Origin: JAVZLQ01 sp049972525
GTDB lineage: Archaea; Thermoproteota; Bathyarchaeia; Bathyarchaeales; Bathycorpusculaceae
Reading direction: 5' to 3'
Assembly (NCBI GenBank): GCA_049972525.1
Contig: JBMFKI010000002.1
Coordinates: 62,001 to 126,000 of the forward strand
Length of the DNA: 64,000 nucleotides
Below are positions 58,666 to 64,000 of this stretch, piece after piece. Position numbers and translations under genes: made by a program. Numbering within the stretch: position 1 is the first letter of the stretch; every line of letters starts with the position of its first letter. The notes beneath the pieces were generated by a model. That model worked only from the letters and a program-made list of their open reading frames with translations, made no database searches and was not told the DNA's origin.

Positions 58666-59801
58666 AGTTCAGCCACGTAGATTAATCCTGCAATGGCTAC
58701 GTTCCTCTGGATTTTCACGGCAGATTTAGCGTTTCCAATGTTTCCTCCGTAGTCAAATATGTCATAGCTAAGTATGTCTCTATAAGGTCCTGCGATGACG
58801 ACTTCCCTTCTTTTATCTGTGACAGCTTCAACGTCAAAAATTAGCGCAACAGGGTCGCGGTATTTTAGTCCATTGAATGTTCTGCTCCAAAGCATGTGTT
58901 GACCTGACCCCGTGTTAAAGTGATCTTGGTTTGTTCCGTTGTAGAGGGAGAACAATGTTCCGTTGCTTGTGTATACGTACACTTCGTTTATTTTAACATC
59001 TTCATTTGATGGGTCCTTTGCTTTGGTTAGTATTATTGTATCTCCAACCATGTTTATGTCCGCGACGTATACGGACGCATCTTTACCCATTGTTAACAAT
59101 ATCGTAGCAACGTCTGCAACGGTTATCTTTAAGACAACGACAACATAGTCTGGATTTTGCAAAGTCAGCGTCATTTGCTCTGAACATATCCCCAGCGCAT
59201 TTGTTGTAGTGTTCTGGACAGGACGTAGGTCAAAGTCTTTATTCTTTGAGCAAAAAACGTAGCCTTCAACCAGAGCGTTCGGTATGGGACTTCCGTCCAA
59301 ATATGTAACTTTAATTGTGTATCTCAAAACTGAATTTGTTGGAGGATCAGCGAAAATTAACGGCGTGTGCTTATCGTCTATTTTTGTTCCATTCTCATTT
59401 GTTACGTTAAATGGTGGAATAATCCTGAGGCAGAACTCGTAATCTTTAAGGTTTAACAGCGTTCGGGCTTCATCATATTTGAGGTATCCTAAAGGGTTAT
59501 TCTTGTTCAATCTCTGTACTTTATCTGGGTCCAATTTGTAAAGATTTGATTCTGAAGCGCTTGCTAAGCCGAACCTCTTGACGACGCTTGAGTCGAAATA
59601 GGTGGTACAGCTTCCCCAGTCATTTGGATAACCAGTATCCAGCAGCATGTTGTTGAAGACGTTTAAGGCTATGTTTCTATCTTGCTGTTGCTCTACCGAT
59701 GTTAAATTGACAAGATTAACGTTTGGCATTAACGCGACTGCCCAAACGAATATGGCTCCAACAACGATTATTGCAATGATGTGGTCGTAAACAGGGTTCA
59801 T
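58641..59801 (-). CDS. Anchored extracellular protein, pilus-like locus
   Basis: A 386-residue protein beginning MNPVYDHIIAIIVVGAIFVW, one span with almost no cytoplasmic part. The outside region contains a carboxypeptidase-regulatory-like sandwich (about 175-260: YTIKVTYLDGSPIPNALVEG, TNALGICSEQMTLTL) and a C-terminal strand-rich segment ending with AGLIYVAELWLWKG. Helical QQQDRNIALNVFNNMLLD after the span is like a pilin stalk. No catalytic residues. It lies in the middle of the operon. Confidence 0.6.
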   Translation of the reverse strand: MNPVYDHIIAIIVVGAIFVWAVALMPNVNLVNLTSVEQQQDRNIALNVFNNMLLDTGYPNDWGSCTTYFDSSVVKRFGLASASESNLYKLDPDKVQRLNKNNPLGYLKYDEARTLLNLKDYEFCLRIIPPFNVTNENGTKIDDKHTPLIFADPPTNSVLRYTIKVTYLDGSPIPNALVEGYVFCSKNKDFDLRPVQNTTTNALGICSEQMTLTLQNPDYVVVVLKITVADVATILLTMGKDASVYVADINMVGDTIILTKAKDPSNEDVKINEVYVYTSNGTLFSLYNGTNQDHFNTGSGQHMLWSRTFNGLKYRDPVALIFDVEAVTDKRREVVIAGPYRDILSYDIFDYGGNIGNAKSAVKIQRNVAIAGLIYVAELWLWKGYS

Positions 59802-59854
59802 ATGCGCCCCCTCATATTTAATTCGTTTACGGTGTATTAAGTCTTACTACTCTA

Positions 59855-60310
59855 TCATGTTGACGAGAACCACACATATATATCGCCACCACGACGTTCA
59901 CACTCCAAGAAAACATTGCTTTTTCCACTTTCAATTGAGTTCTGCGTCTCCACCTTTAAGCCTGAAATAAGCCATGAGTAAGCTTCAATAGATGGAGAAA
60001 GTTTCATGTAAGCGTGAACTGACGATGCCAGAGTACCATTTTTGACGATTTCAACGACATAAGCTGAATCTTGGATAAATTTAGGAAGGCTAAGTTCCTT
60101 TTTTAAGTGTATATCACTGCTTGAGGAGTTGGCTATTATGTACAAGTTTTCTATAGTGTTGGCAGTGTAATCGGCAACTTCCTTCAGTTCCTTCTCAATC
60201 ATTTGCACTTGTAAATTATTGACAGCGTAAAAATAGTAAAACTGCATGACAAAAATCAGCGATATGAGGGCTACGGTGCAGATTAGGTGGCTTATTGTTG
60301 GCGAAGGCAT
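59855..60310 (-). CDS. Small anchored protein, pilus-like locus
   Basis: About 151 residues starting MPSPTISHLICTVALISLIF, with one span followed by a long helix (LQVQMIEKELKEVADYTANT) and a small beta domain (VFLECERRGGDIYVWFSS). The arrangement of span, helix and small globular domain is that of a pseudopilin. The start at 60310 is chosen because GGAGG lies directly upstream and the longer frame overlaps the upstream gene. No named family. Confidence 0.58.
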   Translation of the reverse strand: MPSPTISHLICTVALISLIFVMQFYYFYAVNNLQVQMIEKELKEVADYTANTIENLYIIANSSSSDIHLKKELSLPKFIQDSAYVVEIVKNGTLASSVHAYMKLSPSIEAYSWLISGLKVETQNSIESGKSNVFLECERRGGDIYVWFSST

Positions 60311-60321
60311 ATTTTTCCTCC

Positions 60322-61137
60322 TTAAACCGTAACCTCTACAGTTGAAACAATGAAGTTGAAGACGACTACTCCGCTTCTTAGCGGCGGAGTTGTCCATGAA
60401 TGCCATTCTTCTCCAAAAGATGCACTTACGACTGCAGTCTGACCTTCAAGGGTGTTGAACTGGATGGATGTTGCAGTGACGCTTTTACATCTTGTTGTCA
60501 CATCAAATTCCCCTTTATAGCCGAATCTGTTGGCAATTTCCAGCGTTATTATCCAAACGTCTACATAAGTCACAGTTGTTCCACCCACATTTTCCTCTCT
60601 AGTCTTCATGGCGCATGCTCTGAAATCGAGTTTTATATCAATCCAATCTGATTGTTGTTCAATAAGCGCCTGTCCAAAGCTCTCAGAACTTCTGGAAACT
60701 ATTGCGCTTTCGTTTCCAATTATGTATTCTTTGTAGCCGTTTCCATAGTTTACATAATCGATTTTCGTCGAGTACTTTATTATGCCCGTAGAAAATGATG
60801 TGGACTGGGAATTTGCGCCAACCTGAACATTCACTGTGAGGTTCAATGCGTTTGGAATCAATTCCAGAATGCCGTAACTCGCTACAAAATGGGTTGAGCG
60901 GGATGATTGTTGTTTCCAAGCGATGTTCTCTACAGCATCGTTTATGGCCATCACCGCCTTTTTTGCTGTGGAAAATTCTGCTGCTCCACGGCTTCGCTCC
61001 AGTATTTGGTATGCGTAGGTGCTAGCTACTAGGACGAGCACAATTGTGATGGAAGTTATTATAACAGTGGATATCGCTGGGCTTACAGCCGTTTTGTTTT
61101 TGCTTATTGCTGATTTATGGTGAACCTTCAACTTCAT
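60322..61137 (-). CDS. Pilin-like protein with class III-type N-terminus
   Basis: A 271-residue protein. Basic HHKSAISKNKTA then VSPAISTVIITSITIVLVLV fits the archaeal pilin/archaellin N-terminal pattern; the external part has stalk helix YQILERSRGAAEFSTAKKAV and a beta-rich domain (LNLTVNVQVGANSQSTSFST, VWIITLEIANRFGYKGEFDV). It probably is a processed filament subunit. Its start overlaps the platform protein gene by 4 bp, so it is translated together with the export machinery. Confidence 0.68.
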   Translation of the reverse strand: MKLKVHHKSAISKNKTAVSPAISTVIITSITIVLVLVASTYAYQILERSRGAAEFSTAKKAVMAINDAVENIAWKQQSSRSTHFVASYGILELIPNALNLTVNVQVGANSQSTSFSTGIIKYSTKIDYVNYGNGYKEYIIGNESAIVSRSSESFGQALIEQQSDWIDIKLDFRACAMKTREENVGGTTVTYVDVWIITLEIANRFGYKGEFDVTTRCKSVTATSIQFNTLEGQTAVVSASFGEEWHSWTTPPLRSGVVVFNFIVSTVEVTV

Positions 61138-62810
61138 GGCATTACCTTACCGAAATTTATAAAGGAAGGCACGAGTTTAGCTGCCAATATAGCTACTATC
61201 ACGAGAATTGCTGCATGCTTGAACCCCGCTGAGATGGATTCTTCACTTATTTTTCCTGCAACAATCCCAATTATGTAGCTGTGTATAATTGTTGACATTA
61301 TGAATAGGTTTTTCACATCCTGTGATATTTGTTGGCTTCTGGCGCCCATGATGCTGCCAGTGGCTTCTGAAAAACCCAACATCATTACAGTCGTTACCAC
61401 AAGGAGGATTGTTGCGAAATAGGGCATCATTATGTATGGCCTGCACGTCATCCTCTTTTCCTTTTCAACTTCTTGTGTTAAGTTGCTGAACCGCGCTAAG
61501 GATTCAACCATGGCGATTGTTCCTCCACCAACATCTATTGTCTCCACCAAGAGAAACATTATTATCTGGGTTATCCAGCTCTTCGTTCTTTTAACAAATT
61601 CCAGTATGACTTTGCTTGCAGGGAGCCCCCAGGATATCTCTGAGCTTATCTTTCGCAGTTCCTTTCCAAACGCTCCGTACTCACGCTTCGACAAGCTTTC
61701 AATACATTTCTCAGGTGACAATCCTGTTTTTCTGATTTCAGTCAAGTCTCGCAGAAAGTTGTTTACGCCTCTTTCTATGCTCGCTTTCTTTGCCGATATT
61801 TTGTTATGGGCTGCAGCAGCGGGCACAGTTGCGATCAGAAGGGCTAAAGCCGCCACTAATGGTAAGTCGCTGAAACCCAAGAACTGGGTAAGCACCACGA
61901 AGAAGACTATTGCTGCAGCGGAGCATGCTCCGTAAACCTTGTATGGGCGCATTTCCGTAACTGGAGCTTTTGGCTGCATGCTGTGTGCCAAATACAGGAA
62001 CGTCATTGAAAGCATCGGTGTAAGCACGTAAGTGTACATTATCATGCCAGACGTTGAGGATAAGCCTGAACTGTAAAGTTGTTCCACTGAGAACAGTATA
62101 TAGAAGCACAGGGACATAAGGACCATTACTATTATGAAGGACTCCAAAAGCATGCCGAGTCTTTCAGCTGCTGCTTTAACACGCATTGTTCTTAGTCTGA
62201 ATATGTCTTCAGCTTTCCTTTCAAGGAAGTGTTTTACGTCTCCGCCGATAATTACTGTGGAGGCATATCCAGATAGTAGATCTTGATAAGTGTCTAAAGG
62301 GTTTCTTTTTGCAGCGGCTTGTATGGCCGTTAGTGGGTCGAGGCCGAAAATTTCAACGTCCTTAACTATTTCCCTAGCTTCCGCCTTCATTGTTGGAAGC
62401 AGCTCGATTTGAGATAGACGTTTAAAACTTGTGTAGGGGGATATGCCTCCAGATGCCATTACGCTTATGTAGGCGGCTACGAAGGGCATTTCCCTTTCAA
62501 GGCTGCTAGCTCTGTCGCTGGCCTTAGATATGGGAACGAGCATGAAGCCTATCATGACATATATTGGCGTTGGAACTAGAATGATGGCTGGAATGAAAGC
62601 GTAAAAGTATAAAATTATCAGGGCTAGAATTGTTACTGGAAGAGTTGCCAACGCTGAAAAGAACATTAGAGATACGTAGGTTTCAGGGTATATCTTTATT
62701 TTAGCCCTTTCCAAATACTCCTTGAATTCAACTACTTTCGCTAGGAAAGAGGGTGCGATTTTTCCGAAAACACGGAAGGACCACGCTTCAAGCTTTTCAA
62801 GGCTGGGCAA
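61134..62810 (-). CDS. Type IV pilus/archaellum platform protein (GspF/ArlJ-like)
   Basis: A 558-residue membrane protein with two T2SSF-type repeats: AYISVMASGGISPYTSFKRL with EIVKDVEIFGLDPLTAI, and FLRDLTEIRKTGLSPEKCIE with WITQIIMFLLVETIDVGGGT. About nine spans in groups separate the cytoplasmic helical domains. It forms the membrane platform for filament assembly driven by the adjacent ATPase. The two-repeat, ~560-residue size matches archaeal ArlJ/AapF-like proteins, not bacterial TadB/TadC. It overlaps the ATPase gene by 14 bp. Confidence 0.85.
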   Translation of the reverse strand: MPSLEKLEAWSFRVFGKIAPSFLAKVVEFKEYLERAKIKIYPETYVSLMFFSALATLPVTILALIILYFYAFIPAIILVPTPIYVMIGFMLVPISKASDRASSLEREMPFVAAYISVMASGGISPYTSFKRLSQIELLPTMKAEAREIVKDVEIFGLDPLTAIQAAAKRNPLDTYQDLLSGYASTVIIGGDVKHFLERKAEDIFRLRTMRVKAAAERLGMLLESFIIVMVLMSLCFYILFSVEQLYSSGLSSTSGMIMYTYVLTPMLSMTFLYLAHSMQPKAPVTEMRPYKVYGACSAAAIVFFVVLTQFLGFSDLPLVAALALLIATVPAAAAHNKISAKKASIERGVNNFLRDLTEIRKTGLSPEKCIESLSKREYGAFGKELRKISSEISWGLPASKVILEFVKRTKSWITQIIMFLLVETIDVGGGTIAMVESLARFSNLTQEVEKEKRMTCRPYIMMPYFATILLVVTTVMMLGFSEATGSIMGARSQQISQDVKNLFIMSTIIHSYIIGIVAGKISEESISAGFKHAAILVIVAILAAKLVPSFINFGKVMP

Positions 62811-64000
62811 TCGGTTTTTCCTCCTCCTTTATAATTATTCTTTCCTGAAATTCAGCTGGTCTGATGTAGTATTCTGCTATTATCGCAGCAACATCCTTGT
62901 AGCTTCTTATGTTGTTTTCGCGCATCCAACGGAGCACTTCTTTGCGTTTTTCTATTTCGGCGATAAGCTCCTTTTTGCTTAAGCCGGTTCTTTCAGAAAT
63001 TGTTGTCAACAGTATGCTTTTGTCAAGTGATGGTGAATGTTGATCCTTAATTGGGGTCCACTTAAAGGTTCTTCTGTAATCTTCATAATCTGAAACCTCG
63101 TAGACTTCCATTACTCGCCTGTAAGCCTTCATTTTTCCTTCTCCAACGCGTGTAACTCTCTGAATTGACAAAACAATGTTCATGAGGGGAATGTAAGCCG
63201 GCGAGATGTCCATCGGCTTCTGTGTTAAACGTTTTATCGCTGAATCCAAATTTTCCGCGTGCATTGTGCACATGCCTCCGTGACCTGTGGCCAATGCTTG
63301 AAATAGCACATAGGCTTCCTGTCCTCTGACCTCTCCAACGATGAGGTAGTCTGGTCTGTGCCTAAGCGAGGTTTTTACAAGGTCGAAAAGTGTGACCTCT
63401 CCGATGTTGCTTTCTCCTAGGCCGTAGCTTTGTCGTGCGACAAAGGAAATCCAGTTTTCGTGTGGAAGGTTTAACTCTGGAGTTTCCTCTATTGTTATGA
63501 TTTTGCTTCCAGGCTTAATTAGGCATGCTAAAGAGTTTAGCGCTGTTGTTTTTCCAGCTGCCGTGCCTCCTAAAACCATCATTGAGGCTCTGTATTCTAG
63601 GCATAGCCAGAAGTATGCGGCCATCTCCTCTGAGAATGTGCCGAGGTTTATTAGATCTATTATTGAATATGGATCTTCCCTAAACTTTCTGATCGTGAAC
63701 GCTGTTCCGAAGGGCGTGACTTCCCTTCTGTAGCAAACTGCAAGTCTATGCTTGCCTGGAAGTGATGCATCAACTATTGGGAATGCTGAGCTTACGTGTT
63801 TGCCAGCCATGTGGACGAGTTTTATAACCATATTGTCAAGTTCTTCGTCAGACTCGAATCTTAGGTTTGTCTCTATGTTTTCGTAGTTTCTGTGCCAAAC
63901 ATAGACTGGCTTGCTTACGCCGTCGCAGGATATATCTTCAATGTTAGGATCGCGCATCAGCGGGTCGATCAGACCGAAGCCAACGAGGTCCCTCTCAGCG
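62797..64000 (-). CDS. Type IV pilus/secretion ATPase (GspE/ArlI-like), 5' end outside window
   Basis: About 400 C-terminal residues are visible; the frame stays open to base 64000 (RDLVGFGLIDPLMRDPNIED), so the N-terminal part lies beyond the edge. Motifs: Walker A GGTAAGKTTALNSLA, Asp box ITIEETPELNLPHENW, Walker B LIVGEVRGQEAYVLFQALAT and His box GHGGMCTMHAENLDSAIKRL. This is the hexameric motor of type IV filament systems. The internal Met at 63957 is not the real start. Together with the platform protein it defines the export core of the locus. Confidence 0.9.
   Translation of the reverse strand, partial: AERDLVGFGLIDPLMRDPNIEDISCDGVSKPVYVWHRNYENIETNLRFESDEELDNMVIKLVHMAGKHVSSAFPIVDASLPGKHRLAVCYRREVTPFGTAFTIRKFREDPYSIIDLINLGTFSEEMAAYFWLCLEYRASMMVLGGTAAGKTTALNSLACLIKPGSKIITIEETPELNLPHENWISFVARQSYGLGESNIGEVTLFDLVKTSLRHRPDYLIVGEVRGQEAYVLFQALATGHGGMCTMHAENLDSAIKRLTQKPMDISPAYIPLMNIVLSIQRVTRVGEGKMKAYRRVMEVYEVSDYEDYRRTFKWTPIKDQHSPSLDKSILLTTISERTGLSKKELIAEIEKRKEVLRWMRENNIRSYKDVAAIIAEYYIRPAEFQERIIIKEEEKPIAQP

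Noticed and set aside
1..64000. CRISPR array or cas genes
   Set aside because: No regularly spaced repeat and no Cas-like protein were seen.
1..64000. Ribosomal RNA or recognisable riboswitch
   Set aside because: Nothing resembling rRNA cores or conserved riboswitch elements was seen in the spacers.

Overview
The window is archaeal chromosome. It carries an archaeal DGGGP synthase (UbiA family), an archaeosine tRNA-guanine transglycosylase (TgtA), a homotetramer-type tRNA-splicing endonuclease, an archaeal CPSF-like nuclease, a long-form Sm protein, the eukaryote-like ribosomal protein L38e, CdhB-E of the acetyl-CoA decarbonylase/synthase (ACDS), class III signal-peptide pilins and TATA-type promoters. 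Gene content and moderate GC fit a bathyarchaeote (Candidatus Bathyarchaeia) best; that placement is inference from gene content, not a phylogeny. Genes are dense with short spacers, and translated products are ordinary full-length housekeeping proteins except at four damaged spots.

Layout. 0-12.6 kb: a frameshifted membrane protein at the left edge, a SPOUT RNA methyltransferase, PGI/PMI, inositol-phosphate synthase, GlyRS, a PhoU-like DUF47 protein, EndA, thioredoxin-like and nucleotidyltransferase genes, DGGGP synthase, then two consecutive broken genes (CTP-dependent polyprenol/diacylglycerol-kinase-like and thymidylate-kinase-like) and a CDF transporter with three tandem cytosolic domains. 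12.7-24.7 kb: AsnRS, then an acetate/energy block: ADP-forming acyl-CoA synthetase fused to a GNAT domain, convergent AMP-forming acetyl-CoA synthetase, a SatP/YaaH acetate transporter, a Ca2+-type P-ATPase and a membrane pyrophosphatase with a K+-independent signature. 24.7-29.9 kb: accessory stretch with tRNA-Ser(UGA) carrying an intron between positions 8 and 9, an Lrp/AsnC-type pseudogene, an ATPase gene framed by inverted repeats, tRNA-Val(GAC), a V4R protein and L38e. 30.0-37.3 kb: two CooC-type ATPases, cdhB, cdhC, cdhD, cdhE, a divergent ferredoxin and a 59-residue CooT-like nickel protein; cdhA is absent. 37.3-51 kb: presenilin-like protease, archaemetzincin, CPSF-like nuclease, PHP protein, TgtA, PAC2 protein, XPD-like helicase, Sm protein, and a sugar-nucleotide series (GlmU-like, GlmM-like, PfkB kinase, GT2 glycosyltransferase). 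51.1-64 kb: a type IV pilus-like locus running into the right edge: prepilin peptidase, a small pilin, five further single-span membrane-anchored extracellular proteins, a beta-sandwich-repeat surface protein, a GspF/ArlJ-like platform protein and a GspE/ArlI-like ATPase.

How it fits together. ACDS subunits, nickel-handling ATPases, CooT, ferredoxin, the ADP-forming synthetase, acetyl-CoA synthetase, SatP and the pyrophosphatase would support interconversion of C1 units, acetyl-CoA and acetate with ion-gradient energy conservation (inference). The GNAT-fused synthetase beside Acs suggests lysine-acetylation control of Acs. The most rewarding places for a second look are the inverted-repeat-framed ATPase unit at 25.76-26.88 kb, the tRNA-Ser intron with a complete bulge-helix-bulge, the Pat/Acs-like pair, the palindrome between ferredoxin and cooT, and the pilus-like locus with its large unfamiliar extracellular components.
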